DNA of 64,000 nt from Pseudomonas zanjanensis (GCF_014268745.2 NZ_JABWRB020000003.1:496001-560000); one strand, 5' to 3'; counted from the first letter of the stretch, positions 8,299-17,081 are shown. Notes: generated by a model from the letters alone, not told the origin. Program-made: numbers and translations.

Positions 8299-9573
8299 CT
8301 ATTTGTGTGAAAGCTGAAATGCGGACGCCATATTGTCCTGATCTCGCCTCGATAGCCCCAAAGCACTAGCCAGTACGGGCCATTGGCTGATCACCTCTTG
8401 GAATTGCGCAATGATCTCCTGAGCATCGATCTGACTGACCCGAAAGTACTCAGCCACCTCAAGGGCGAGTTCAAGATCCAAGGCATTGTCCGCATCGGTG
8501 ATGTTGAGTTTCAGCCCATCGGCGTGTGGTACCGGGTTCATGTCGTAGGCAGCGGACAAGCGCCATCCTCGGCCTGGTTCGAGGATAAAACCGTGATTGC
8601 GCAGATGGTCGTCGGTATTGGAGACCAGAATGTTGAACACAATCCGAGACCATAGCTCACGCAGGTCTGCCTTCGCTTGTGAGCCATGTTTCATCAATAC
8701 TTCCGCCAGCTCCAGATAACTGGCGCCTGTCGAGGCATCATCACCGTCCACCCTGTCGGTCATGGTCATGGCTGAGGAAAAGTGCAGTCGGCCACCTCGT
8801 TCTGTACGGTCGAATCGTTTGACCATGAAGCAGTGGTGATCACTTCCGTAGCGTCGAGCAGTGCCGGTGGCGACCCGTAGACCACAATGATTGGCCAGCG
8901 CGTTCACCACCATCTCCCAACCGCCGACGTCATAGTCATCGCGAATGCTTGGAAACTTGGCGATCCATAGGTGTCCGTGCTCATCTGCGACGCTGGCCTT
9001 GGGCCTGGCTCCACCGAGTGATCCTCCTGGGGCGATCAACATTTTCAGCCATTCGCGGCCATTGAGGGCTGTGTTATCTGGATCGTTTTCCAGTGCTCGG
9101 CTTGCTTGCTCCAAGGCGCGTAGTTCAACAAAAGGAGGGGCTGCGACACCGTCGCGGTCATCGAGAAAGTTGCCTTCGTCATTGAGTTTGTATCGGAGCG
9201 CCCCGACTCGATAGCGATCATGCACCCCTAAAAGGTAGTCGGACTCGTACAGCTTGCTGTCCTTGGGAAGCAATCCGTCCCGAATGTCTCGCTCCAGTCG
9301 CCGCTTCATCAGCAGTTGTCCCCAACGGTCAGGGCTCGAATCGGCGAACACGCCAAAGCGAGTCTGGTACTGGCCTGGAAACTGACGGCCTTCAAAGGGC
9401 CCTATGCGAGGGTCCAGAGCCGTGGCGTTCAACTCCGGATCGGACAGCGCGGCGGCGTCGTACTCAAATTCGAATACGTTGGTGGAGCGAGCTTTTCTCG
9501 CATGCAGGAAACCAAGGCGTCTCGGACCCTCTAACGACTCCCAGTCGGCATACACAGCTATCAACGTCATCAT
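8299..9573 (-). CDS. hipA: HipA-family serine/threonine kinase toxin
   Basis: 424 residues. The N-terminal HipA subdomain (VYADWESLEGPRRLGFLHAR) leads into the glycine-rich loop PGGSLGGARPKASV. The catalytic and metal-binding motifs SNTDDHLRNHGF (around residue 320) and LSAAYDMNPVP follow, so the kinase looks intact. In E. coli HipA phosphorylates glutamyl-tRNA synthetase and induces persistence; the target here is unknown. The start overlaps the stop of the upstream Xre gene (ATGA), the standard hipBA arrangement. The serine in the GGS loop could be the autophosphorylation site by family analogy. Confidence 0.88.
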   Translation of the reverse strand: MMTLIAVYADWESLEGPRRLGFLHARKARSTNVFEFEYDAAALSDPELNATALDPRIGPFEGRQFPGQYQTRFGVFADSSPDRWGQLLMKRRLERDIRDGLLPKDSKLYESDYLLGVHDRYRVGALRYKLNDEGNFLDDRDGVAAPPFVELRALEQASRALENDPDNTALNGREWLKMLIAPGGSLGGARPKASVADEHGHLWIAKFPSIRDDYDVGGWEMVVNALANHCGLRVATGTARRYGSDHHCFMVKRFDRTERGGRLHFSSAMTMTDRVDGDDASTGASYLELAEVLMKHGSQAKADLRELWSRIVFNILVSNTDDHLRNHGFILEPGRGWRLSAAYDMNPVPHADGLKLNITDADNALDLELALEVAEYFRVSQIDAQEIIAQFQEVISQWPVLASALGLSRRDQDNMASAFQLSHK

Positions 9574-10061
9574 TCACCCGTCGAAGGTTTGGTTTTCTTC
9601 TTCGTTAACAAATTGGAGAGAGAGTGGGTGTTGAACGCAAAGTCCGCAGGAGCATCAGGAGTTGGACTGTTGCTCTCGATCACGTCCGTATCCTTGCCGT
9701 GAGCTGCAGGAGATATTTTCAAGGGGCGAGGCCTGCGAACGCGCAAACCTTTACCAACCGCTGTACCTGCTGAAGGAAGCAGTTGAGCATCTTGCAGTTG
9801 CCTGCCAATTTCATCGGCTGCCACTAGGTTGTCCAAATCTCTTTCCAAGCCCAGCACCTGCATCACTGACAAATAAGCGCCAATGGTCACGCCTGCCCCG
9901 CCTGACTCCAGGGATCTCAAGGTTGTGAGGGACATCCCCGCTCTCTCTGCGACCTGCTGGGCTGTCAGCCTGCGGCGCAGCCGGGCAAGCTTGAGCCGCT
10001 CACCGAAGGCGGACAGCAGCTTGGATGTGGTGGGCAAGAGAGGCGCTGTTTTTTTTGCCAT
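9570..10061 (-). CDS. hipB: HipB-like Xre-family antitoxin with long C-terminal tail
   Basis: 163 residues. A Xre helix-turn-helix is clear at about 18-75 (GERLKLARLRRRLTAQQVAE, then MSLTTLRSLESGG). The remaining half is a Pro/Lys-rich, low-complexity tail ending LLTKKKTKPSTGE. E. coli HipB is about 88 residues, so the tail is nearly a second protein length. It overlaps hipA by 4 bases. An inverted repeat begins 2 bases upstream of the start codon and is the likely autoregulatory operator. Confidence 0.82.
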   Translation of the reverse strand: MAKKTAPLLPTTSKLLSAFGERLKLARLRRRLTAQQVAERAGMSLTTLRSLESGGAGVTIGAYLSVMQVLGLERDLDNLVAADEIGRQLQDAQLLPSAGTAVGKGLRVRRPRPLKISPAAHGKDTDVIESNSPTPDAPADFAFNTHSLSNLLTKKKTKPSTGE

Positions 10062-10062
10062 A

Positions 10063-10098
10063 TGTCAATATTCCCTCATTTTTAAGCTTTAATTGACA
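10063..10098. promoter_or_regulatory. Candidate hipBA operator (inverted repeat)
   Basis: TGTCAAT (10063-10069) and ATTGACA (10092-10098) form a perfect 7-base inverted repeat, with the hipB start codon at 10061 just beside it. Xre antitoxins commonly repress their own operon through such dyads. Binding is inferred from position only. Confidence 0.5.
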
Positions 10099-10260
10099 GA
10101 ATATTAGCACTTAGCTCCGAGGCCCATCGCGCTGCCTCAAAAAATCCAGAGACTGTGCATTTTTGGAGCATGATGCTTATAAAAATTTATATTAACTAGC
10201 ATTATTCCGGCATAAATTAGCTAATTTAGAGAGAATAATGGCAGTTATTCTTTCGAGCAG

Positions 10261-10614
10261 CTAGGCCTCTTCCACTTCCCGCGTATCCCATCGCTGTGCC
10301 TTGATCGCCTTGTAAAGCATGCCGATGGTCAATGGCAGCTTGTTCCCCCGGCCCTTGGCCCTGCGCTTTTGAAACACATCGAACCCTTCAGGCTGGAAAT
10401 AGCGGTAGGCGTCGTAATCGATGAACTCGATGGCGAACCGTTCCTCCACGGCTTCCATCAGATGCCGGGCGTCCGCGCCGTCACAACCCAAGTCGAGATT
10501 GATCGCGGTGTCCAGGCGAATAGTCTTGCGTTCGGGCAGGCCGATTTCTTCGTGGAGCAGCTCCATGAGCTGGCGCATGGTGTGATCGTCGGGGAAGTCT
10601 GGGGCGAGCTGCAT
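10261..10614 (-). CDS. DUF1493-like acyl-carrier-resembling protein
   Basis: 117 residues from ATG 10614 (MQLAPDFPDDHTM), preceded by GGAAAC at good spacing; a longer in-frame extension to 10761 has no clear ribosome-binding site. The core LDLGCDGADARHLMEAVEER and the ending LTIGMLYKAIKAQRWDT look like the DUF1493 family, whose fold resembles acyl carrier proteins. The family's function is not established. It is divergent from the bacteriocin gene at 10806 and lies at the edge of the accessory islet. The family assignment is from memory of the pattern and is moderate. Confidence 0.62.
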   Translation of the reverse strand: MQLAPDFPDDHTMRQLMELLHEEIGLPERKTIRLDTAINLDLGCDGADARHLMEAVEERFAIEFIDYDAYRYFQPEGFDVFQKRRAKGRGNKLPLTIGMLYKAIKAQRWDTREVEEA

Positions 10615-10805
10615 GGCGAGGTTTCCGGGGTGTTGGCGTGTGTTCGTCTGGAGGGAAAGTTTAGGGGGAATCGCTGGCCATTGGAAAAAGAAGAAAGATC
10701 TCACAGTGGTCTCGGAACCGTCTGCTGAGTATTTCCCTGGCCGCTCGGTAAGGTTCGCCACGCCCTTTTAATGGGGGGCCACGGCGACCGAGCAGGGATG
10801 AAAAG

Positions 10806-12053
10806 ATGACGAAAGGAAAGGCCGGCGTTCCGCAGGTCTGGGAGCATTACGGTGCCGATCGGGGCTACAGGATCCTGCGGGACATGACCCCCAGCGAACT
10901 GGCGAAAAGAGACGACGCTCAACAGGCCTATGAGGCCATGCTCGCCAGGCAGACGGCGTACGTGAGCGAGCGTCTGACCCAGGTCCGCGAAGCATCTCCT
11001 TTCGACGTGAAGGGCTGTGTATTTGCAAAGTCCTGCAAGCTGCCTGACTCGGTGATCGACTATCACAACCCGAGCGGCTACATCCCGACTGAAGCCTTGA
11101 GGGAGTACGGCCAATTTACCTTGTTGGGCGGGCGTCAAGCTGACGAGTCAGGGCGCATTCAGCTTAAGAGTATCAGTGGGGCGTTGCCGGCAAGCTTCGG
11201 CACGTTTGCCTTGGGTAGGACGATGCCGGTTTCCCTTGGCATGGCGGCGGGGGCTGCTGGCGCGGTCACTGCACCCGTTGCTGCGGGAGTACTGATCGGC
11301 CTGGTGGGGCTGCTGATGCCCACGAGCCTGGGTGACGGTTCGTTGTACACCGAAGAGCAACTGCGCTCCATGGAGCAGGCACGTACGCGGGTGCGGTTGC
11401 ACGTCGAGACCCAGGCCGATGGCACGCTCAAGGGATACGGCTACAACACCCAGGCGCGACGCGACTGGGAAATGATCCCGGTGGTGACGTTCCAGACTCG
11501 CGGTGAGCAGCAAGTAGCGGACTTTGGCGATGGGGTCGAGTTGATCTGGACGCCTGCGGTCGATCCCTCCGCGACGCTGGGCATCCCGGCGCTGGAGGCC
11601 GCCCCCCAGGCTCCGCACATCTGGATTTTTCCGCCGACACCTGCGGCGGACAGCATCATCGTCAACCCGATCTATCCGCCGGAGTACAAGGATTTCATTC
11701 TGGTGTTTCCGGCGGATTCTGGGGTTTCGCCGTTGTATGTTGTTTTCAACATTCGGCGCAAAGGACTGCCCGAGGTGGGGCATGAATATCATCCAGCGCC
11801 AAAAACACATGAATTAACGGGCTTTATCAACCTGACTGAAGTTAAGGCTAAGACCCCTCGTCAAGGTGGTGGTGGTTTTCGGGAGCGTTGGACAGATGCA
11901 AAGGGCAGGAAAATTTACGAGTGGGATTCCAGACACGCAGAGTTAGAGGTCTATCGCGCAAGTGATGGTAGCCACTTGGGTTCATTTGATCACCTTACAG
12001 GTGAGCAAAAGAAAAAAGCGGATCCGAAACGTAATATCAAAAAATTTCTGTGA
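10806..12053 (+). CDS. S-type pyocin/colicin E3-type 16S rRNase bacteriocin
   Basis: 415 residues. Residues 1-125 are an unrecognised N-terminal module. A pyocin S-type translocation-like domain follows (about 126-320), with a hydrophobic stretch at 143-171 and ending FPADSGVSPLYVVFN. The last 90 residues match the colicin E3/cloacin DF13 ribonuclease: YHPAPKTHE, RWTDAKGRKIYEWDSRHAEL and DPKRNIKKFL. The four catalytic residues of E3 align here as D374, H377, E381 and R409. Such enzymes cut 16S rRNA in the decoding site. The immunity gene follows 7 bases downstream. It is much shorter than S pyocins or colicins, which carry a large receptor-binding region. No LexA or P-box was seen upstream. 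Confidence 0.9.
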   Translation: MTKGKAGVPQVWEHYGADRGYRILRDMTPSELAKRDDAQQAYEAMLARQTAYVSERLTQVREASPFDVKGCVFAKSCKLPDSVIDYHNPSGYIPTEALREYGQFTLLGGRQADESGRIQLKSISGALPASFGTFALGRTMPVSLGMAAGAAGAVTAPVAAGVLIGLVGLLMPTSLGDGSLYTEEQLRSMEQARTRVRLHVETQADGTLKGYGYNTQARRDWEMIPVVTFQTRGEQQVADFGDGVELIWTPAVDPSATLGIPALEAAPQAPHIWIFPPTPAADSIIVNPIYPPEYKDFILVFPADSGVSPLYVVFNIRRKGLPEVGHEYHPAPKTHELTGFINLTEVKAKTPRQGGGGFRERWTDAKGRKIYEWDSRHAELEVYRASDGSHLGSFDHLTGEQKKKADPKRNIKKFL

Positions 12054-12060
12054 GGATGCT

Positions 12061-12315
12061 ATGGGATTGAAAATCAGGTTGAGATGGTTCAATAAAAAAA
12101 CGGAAGCTTTGGTCGGAAAGGAGTATTCGAAGGATTTTGAAGATGACTCTACGGTTCTTGACGATCTGGATCTTCCTTTAGAGAACAATATCAATAATGG
12201 AAATTTCGACGTGAGTACTGAATGGGCAGAGATACTGCAGCCATATTTCGAGCATGCATTGGAGTTGTCGATATACGACTATCAGGTGTCTTTTGACTAT
12301 CGGGATGTTTGGTAA
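12061..12315 (+). CDS. Colicin E3-type immunity protein
   Basis: 84 residues. It shares the colicin E3/cloacin immunity pattern: the MGLK start, a WF near residue 10, EYSKDF, the acidic middle, FDVSTEWAEILQPYFEHAL and the ending VSFDYRD-W. Such proteins bind and block the E3 rRNase domain in the producing cell. It starts 7 bases after the bacteriocin stop, with GAGGA in between, so the two are co-expressed. Its codons are noticeably AT-richer than the neighbours, as is common for acquired immunity genes. Confidence 0.92.
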   Translation: MGLKIRLRWFNKKTEALVGKEYSKDFEDDSTVLDDLDLPLENNINNGNFDVSTEWAEILQPYFEHALELSIYDYQVSFDYRDVW

Positions 12316-12453
12316 TCTTCACGCTTAAGTCCAACCGCCTCTTAGGCACCAAGCTGTATCATCCAGTATCGTTTTTGCCCCCGACCTTTTCTCGACTCGC
12401 CGCATTGTCCCGCTAGGCTTTGGGCATCGCAGCAGTCAAAGGAGCGACCGCGC

Positions 12454-14382
12454 ATGCACAGCACCCTGGAACAGGTTTTCGGTTATCCACAGTTTCGTCC
12501 CGGTCAGGAGGCGGCCATCGGCGCCGTGCTGGCCGGTCGGTCGGCGGCGGCCATTTTCCCCACCGGCTCGGGCAAGTCCCTGTGTTATCAATTGTCGGCC
12601 CTGCTCTTGCCGCACCTGACCCTGGTGGTCTCACCGTTGCTGGCGTTGATGCAGGACCAGTTGGCGTTCCTCCAGTGCCACGGCATCGCGGCGGCCAGCA
12701 TCGATTCGGCCCAGAGCCGTGACGAAGCCAACGACACCATGGCGCGGGCCCGTTCAGGTGAGTTGAAGATCCTGATGGTTTCCGTGGAGCGCCTGAAGAA
12801 CGAGCGCTTTCGCAATTTCCTGCAGCAGGTGCCGATCTCGTTGCTGGTGGTGGACGAGGCCCACTGCATTTCGGAATGGGGGCATAACTTCCGACCTGAT
12901 TACCTCAAGCTTCCCGATTACCAGCACCAGTTCAATATTCCCCAGGTATTGCTGCTGACGGCCACCGCGACACCCAAGGTCATCGCCGATATGCAGGCGA
13001 AATTCGCCATCGCTGCCGTCGATGTGGTGACGACCGGTTTCTACCGACCGAACCTCAATCTGCTGGTCGAGCCCGTGCGCGGTGCCGACAAGCGCGCGCG
13101 ACTGGTGCAGTGGTTGGGCGAGCGTGCCGGGCAGCCGAGCATCGTCTACGTCACCTTGCAGCGAACCGCCGAGCAGATCGCTGAGCACTTGGGGCGGCAC
13201 GGTATCCAGGCCGAGGCCTATCACGCTGGTTTGCCTCATGAACAGCGCGAAACCATCCAGCGGCGATTCATGGGCGGCCAATCCAATTGCATCGTCGCGA
13301 CCATCGCCTTTGGCATGGGCATCGACAAGAGTGATATCCGCAACGTCGTGCATTTCGACTTGCCCAAGTCCATCGAAAACTACAGCCAGGAGATCGGCCG
13401 CGCCGGACGGGACGGGAAGCCCTCCGATTGCCTGGTGCTGGCCAACCGCGACAGCCTCAACGTGCTGGAAAACTTCGTGTATGGCGATACGCCGGAGCTT
13501 ACCGGCATTCGTTGCGTGCTCGATGAATTGAAGGCCGCGGCAGCCGACGGGCAGTGGGAATTCTTGTTGGGACCGCTGGCGGACCAGAGCAACATCCGGC
13601 AACTGCCGCTCAAGACGCTGCTGGTCCAGTTGGAATTGCGCCGGCTGATCGCGCCGCGTTATGCCTATTTCGCGGAGTATCGCTTCAAGTTCCTGACCGA
13701 GCCGCACGAGCTGCTGGAGCGCTTCGAAGGCGAGCGACGGGACTTCGTCGCGGCCATCATCCAAACCTCCAGTCGCGCCCGGAGTTGGGCCACGGTGGAT
13801 TTTGACGGGATGTACCAGCAGTATCGCGCCGAGCGTAATCGGGTGGTGAAGGCGCTGGATTATTTCCAGGAAAAGGGCTGGATCGAGCTGGAAAGCAAAC
13901 AGATGACCGAGGTGTACAGCGTGCTGGAAGCGGATCTGGATGCGCAGCTCTTGAGCGCCGAGCTACACGCCTACTTCACTCGGCACGAACACGGTGAGAT
14001 CGCGCGGATCCATGCCATGCTCGAATTGTTTGCCACTGGCCGTTGTCTGGGGCATCGCTTGGCGGAGTACTTCGGCGACGACAATGCGCCCCGCCAGTGC
14101 GGTCATTGTTCGGTGTGCCATGGGCATGTTGCTCGCCTGCCGGAGCCGCCCGTGTTGCCGGCGCTTGTGGATAAAAATTTCGAGGCGCTGTGTGGCGATT
14201 TTATCCACACGCATGAGCAGCACAGCGGCAGCGTGCCGTCTGCCGAGCGCCTCACCCGGTTCCTGTGCGGAATCAGCGTGCCGCTGTTCACTCGTTTGAA
14301 GGCACGGAAGATCCATGGGTATGCCGCATTGGAAACCTATCCATACGCTGAAGTTCGCCAGTGGGCCCAAGCGCACCTGTGA
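12454..14382 (+). CDS. recQ: RecQ-family ATP-dependent DNA helicase
   Basis: 642 residues. Walker A FPTGSGKSLCYQ (K41), the DEAH box VVDEAHCISEWGHNFRPDY, TATATPKV and the helicase C motifs FGMGIDKSDIR and EIGRAGRDGKPSDC are all present. A zinc-binding cluster follows (CGHCSVCHG, about 545-560). The C terminus ends without an obvious HRDC domain, carrying instead about 70 residues of a divergent helical region. It unwinds DNA 3' to 5' during repair. It may be a second, RecQ-like paralog rather than the main RecQ; the symbol is family-level. It immediately follows the bacteriocin islet. Confidence 0.88.
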   Translation: MHSTLEQVFGYPQFRPGQEAAIGAVLAGRSAAAIFPTGSGKSLCYQLSALLLPHLTLVVSPLLALMQDQLAFLQCHGIAAASIDSAQSRDEANDTMARARSGELKILMVSVERLKNERFRNFLQQVPISLLVVDEAHCISEWGHNFRPDYLKLPDYQHQFNIPQVLLLTATATPKVIADMQAKFAIAAVDVVTTGFYRPNLNLLVEPVRGADKRARLVQWLGERAGQPSIVYVTLQRTAEQIAEHLGRHGIQAEAYHAGLPHEQRETIQRRFMGGQSNCIVATIAFGMGIDKSDIRNVVHFDLPKSIENYSQEIGRAGRDGKPSDCLVLANRDSLNVLENFVYGDTPELTGIRCVLDELKAAAADGQWEFLLGPLADQSNIRQLPLKTLLVQLELRRLIAPRYAYFAEYRFKFLTEPHELLERFEGERRDFVAAIIQTSSRARSWATVDFDGMYQQYRAERNRVVKALDYFQEKGWIELESKQMTEVYSVLEADLDAQLLSAELHAYFTRHEHGEIARIHAMLELFATGRCLGHRLAEYFGDDNAPRQCGHCSVCHGHVARLPEPPVLPALVDKNFEALCGDFIHTHEQHSGSVPSAERLTRFLCGISVPLFTRLKARKIHGYAALETYPYAEVRQWAQAHL

Positions 14383-14491
14383 GCTGCATCCATCCGCTGA
14401 ATGCCCCTCATCACACGAATAAATTTCAAAAACATTCGTTGGCTGACTAAGGTGAAGGCTGTCTTCGGATCGCCAAAACAAGAGAGCAGAC

Positions 14492-15718
14492 ATGAGCCAG
14501 ACACCCTTCGATATTCAGCGCGCCGCGGTGGTCGGTGCAGGCACCATGGGTCGGGGCATCGTGATGTGCCTGGCCAATGCCGGCGTGGCGGTGCAATGGG
14601 TCGACAACAATCCGCAAATGCTCGAGCAAGCGTTGGCCGCCGTAGCCGAGACCTACGCCCATGGCGTGCGCCAGGGCCGTATCGACCAGGGTGAGGCGGA
14701 TGCGCGGATCGCCCGGGTGACGCGGGCACAGGATTACGCGGCGATCCGCGACGTGGACCTGGTGATCGAGGCGGTCTACGAAAACCTGGAGCTCAAGCAG
14801 ACTATCTTTCGCGAGCTGGACGGCCTGTTGAAGCCCGAGGCGATCCTGGCGAGCAATACGTCGGCACTGGACATCGATGCCATCGCCGCTGTCACTCGCA
14901 GGCCAGCCCAGGTCCTGGGCCTGCATTTCTTCAGCCCGGCGCACATCATGAAGCTGCTGGAAATCGTCCGCGGTGCGCAAACCTCCAAAGTGGTGCTGGA
15001 CGCGGCCTTGGTGCTGGGCAAGCGCATGGGCAAGGTCAGCGTGATATCGGGCAACTGCCATGGTTTCATTGGCAACCGGATGCTCCACCCGTATGTGCTG
15101 GAAGCGCGCAAGATGCTGCTGGAGGGGGCGTTCCCCCATCAGGTGGATGCGGCGTTGCAAGGCTTCGGCTTCGCCATGGGGCCGTTCCGCATGTACGACG
15201 TGGTCGGCATCGACCTGGAATGGCGTGCCCGTGAGCTGGCGGGTAAAGGCCAGGACGCGCCTGAGGTGCAGGTGGACAACCGTTTGTGTGAACTGGGGCG
15301 GTTCGGCCAGAAAAGCGGCAATGGGTACTATCACTACGAGCCGGGCAGCCGACAGGCCGAGCATGACGTCGAGGTCGATGCGCTGGTGCTGCGGGTCAGC
15401 GAAGCGCTGGGGTTCCAGCGCCGCGAGGTCGGCCCGGAGGAAATCCTTGAGCGCTGCTTGCTGGCGCTGGTCAACGAGGGGGCGAAGATCCTGCAGGAAG
15501 GCATTGCCGAGTCGGCCCACGACATCGACCTGGTCTATCTCAATGGCTACGGCTTTCCCGCGGACAAGGGCGGGCCGATGGCCTGGGCCGACGGGCAGGG
15601 GCTGGAAGCTATCCACGAGCGCCTGCTGGAGCTCGAAACGAAGCAGGGCGACCAGTGGCAGCCCGCGCGCCTTATCGGCGAACTGGCGGCGCAGGGCAAG
15701 GGGTTCGCGAGCCGATAG
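14492..15718 (+). CDS. 3-hydroxyacyl-CoA dehydrogenase (NAD)
   Basis: 408 residues. The Rossmann signature VVGAGTMGRGI is at about 14-24. The 3HCDH_N domain continues with the active-site region LGLHFFSPAHIMKLLEIV, and two C-terminal 3HCDH repeats follow (GFIGNRMLHPY and LNGYGFPADKGGPM). It looks like the dehydrogenase half of FadB/FadJ without the enoyl-CoA hydratase half. It oxidises 3-hydroxyacyl-CoA in a beta-oxidation-type step. It is followed 42 bases later by a 4HBT thioesterase, so the pair likely handles one acyl-CoA substrate; which one is not visible. Confidence 0.87.
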   Translation: MSQTPFDIQRAAVVGAGTMGRGIVMCLANAGVAVQWVDNNPQMLEQALAAVAETYAHGVRQGRIDQGEADARIARVTRAQDYAAIRDVDLVIEAVYENLELKQTIFRELDGLLKPEAILASNTSALDIDAIAAVTRRPAQVLGLHFFSPAHIMKLLEIVRGAQTSKVVLDAALVLGKRMGKVSVISGNCHGFIGNRMLHPYVLEARKMLLEGAFPHQVDAALQGFGFAMGPFRMYDVVGIDLEWRARELAGKGQDAPEVQVDNRLCELGRFGQKSGNGYYHYEPGSRQAEHDVEVDALVLRVSEALGFQRREVGPEEILERCLLALVNEGAKILQEGIAESAHDIDLVYLNGYGFPADKGGPMAWADGQGLEAIHERLLELETKQGDQWQPARLIGELAAQGKGFASR

Positions 15719-15760
15719 GCCGTCATCCTGAAATCATTGAACAACCATGAAGAGCACTTG

Positions 15761-16180
15761 ATGCCCCAACGTAGCGAATACCCTCACTTGCAAGCCATCA
15801 CCACGCGTTGGCACGACAACGATGTGTACGGTCACGTCAACAACGTCACCTACTACAGCTTCTTCGATACCGCCGTGAATACCTACCTGATCGAGGTCGG
15901 TGGCCTGGATATCCATGACGGAGAGGTGGTGGGGTTCGTGGTGAGTTCGGCCTGCGACTACTTTGCCTCGATCGCCTTTCCAGACCGGATTGAAATCGGC
16001 CTGCGGGTCGGCAAGTTGGGCAGCAGTTCGGTGCAGTACGAGCTGGCGGTGTTCAAGGCCGGCGAGGAAGAGGCCTACGCGGCGGGGCGTTTTGTCCACG
16101 TATTCGTGGATCGGGCATCGAATCGGCCGGTGGCGATTCCGGATCGGCTGCGTGGGGCGATGGAGCGTTTGGTGGTCTGA
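15761..16180 (+). CDS. Acyl-CoA thioesterase, hotdog (4HBT) fold
   Basis: 139 residues from ATG 15761, preceded by a GAAGAG site 7-8 bases upstream; an in-frame TTG 8 codons earlier is less likely. The start TRWHDNDVYGHVNNVTYYSF is the YbgC/FadM-type active-site signature, with the catalytic Asp in the DND run and the conserved GHVNN. It hydrolyses acyl-CoA thioesters in the cytoplasm. It is close behind the 3-hydroxyacyl-CoA dehydrogenase and is probably co-transcribed. Confidence 0.87.
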   Translation: MPQRSEYPHLQAITTRWHDNDVYGHVNNVTYYSFFDTAVNTYLIEVGGLDIHDGEVVGFVVSSACDYFASIAFPDRIEIGLRVGKLGSSSVQYELAVFKAGEEEAYAAGRFVHVFVDRASNRPVAIPDRLRGAMERLVV

Positions 16181-16264
16181 AACGAAAATCGCAGCCTCCG
16201 GTCAGGCTCTGTGAAGAGCTGCCAAAGGCTGCGATCTTTTACCGGCGGGTATCAAAGCGAGCGA

Positions 16265-16750
16265 TCAATCGTCGTAATAACGATGTTTATGCTTGTGCTT
16301 GCGATGTCCATAGGCATGGCCGCGACCCGGATGGCCGTCACGGTAGTAGCGGCGGTCGCCACGGCGGCCGTCATAACGGCGGTCATCGTCATCGTCCTTG
16401 CCCATGTAGTTACCCAGGGCGCCACCGGCGCCACCGCCCGCTGCCGCACCGATCAGGCTGCCGGTGCTGCCACCGACGCTACGGCCGACCACGTTACCGC
16501 CGGCCGCGCCCAGCGCGCCGCCGATTGCCGCTTCGCCGCGGCTGTGTCTGTCTGCACCGACTGCACTACCGCCTGCACCGCCCAGCGCCGCGCCGATAGT
16601 GGAACCGGTATTGCCGCCCAGGGACTGGCCGACGACCGAACCCAAAACCCCGCCTAATGCGCCGCCCACACCTGCTTCGGCAGTACCACCGGCGGAAGCG
16701 ATGCCACTGGCCAGGCTAAGGGACAACAAGAGAATGGAGGAGAACTTCAT
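16265..16750 (-). CDS. Exported glycine-zipper protein
   Basis: 161 residues. A signal peptide (MKFSSILLLSLSLASGIASA) precedes two Gly/Ala-rich glycine-zipper stretches (about 25-60 and 75-112, e.g. GGALGGVLGSVVGQSLGG). A charged C-terminal tail follows, with DDDDDRR, repeated RR/YY and HKHKHKHRYYDD. Glycine zippers insert into or associate with membranes; envelope or outer-membrane location is likely. The precise role is unknown. The His/Lys/Asp tail could bind metal, but that is speculation. Confidence 0.8.
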   Translation of the reverse strand: MKFSSILLLSLSLASGIASAGGTAEAGVGGALGGVLGSVVGQSLGGNTGSTIGAALGGAGGSAVGADRHSRGEAAIGGALGAAGGNVVGRSVGGSTGSLIGAAAGGGAGGALGNYMGKDDDDDRRYDGRRGDRRYYRDGHPGRGHAYGHRKHKHKHRYYDD

Positions 16751-16907
16751 AGAGGAGCCTCAAAGGGATGACGGCGCGATCCTGAGGCTGGCTTCGCTTG
16801 CTTACAATCGAAATCCGACGAGTAGCACGACTTGTGCACAATTCTCTAAGTTATTGTTTTTCGGTGGGAACTTAACGTGAATTGGCCGGTCTTTAGCTAC
16901 TTGAGAC

Positions 16908-16938
16908 AGGCCGTTTTCCATGGGGAACGGCCTTTTTT
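16908..16938 (+). terminator. Orphan rho-independent terminator
   Basis: AGGCCGTTTTCCA/TGGGGAACGGCCT stem followed by TTTTTT. No forward-strand coding sequence precedes it, because the adjacent glycine-zipper gene runs the other way. It may end a small RNA that starts near 16860. Confidence 0.8.
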
Positions 16939-16963
16939 GTGCCCGATTGTGAGAGCAAAGCTA

Positions 16964-17050
16964 TGTGGGAGCAAAGCTTGCTCGCGACACAGGCGACTCT
17001 ACTTCTGAAAGACCGCAGCGCATCCATCGCGGGCGAGCCTTGCTCCCACA
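16964..17050. repeat. REP palindrome, GTGGGAGC family (variant)
   Basis: TGTGGGAGCAAAGCTTGCTC and GGGCGAGCCTTGCTCCCACA are imperfect inverse arms. It lies downstream of the molybdoenzyme gene. Confidence 0.75.
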
Positions 17051-17081
17051 CAACCCAATCTCCTCGCCATGGAACTGTGTA

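Larger units (their letters stand above)
16751..17081. other. Intergenic region with orphan terminator and REP
   Basis: 331 bases with no gene. It contains a strong forward-strand terminator at 16908-16938 with no coding gene in front of it, and a REP at 16964-17050. The stretch 16860-16940 could be a short untranslated RNA. Confidence 0.5.
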
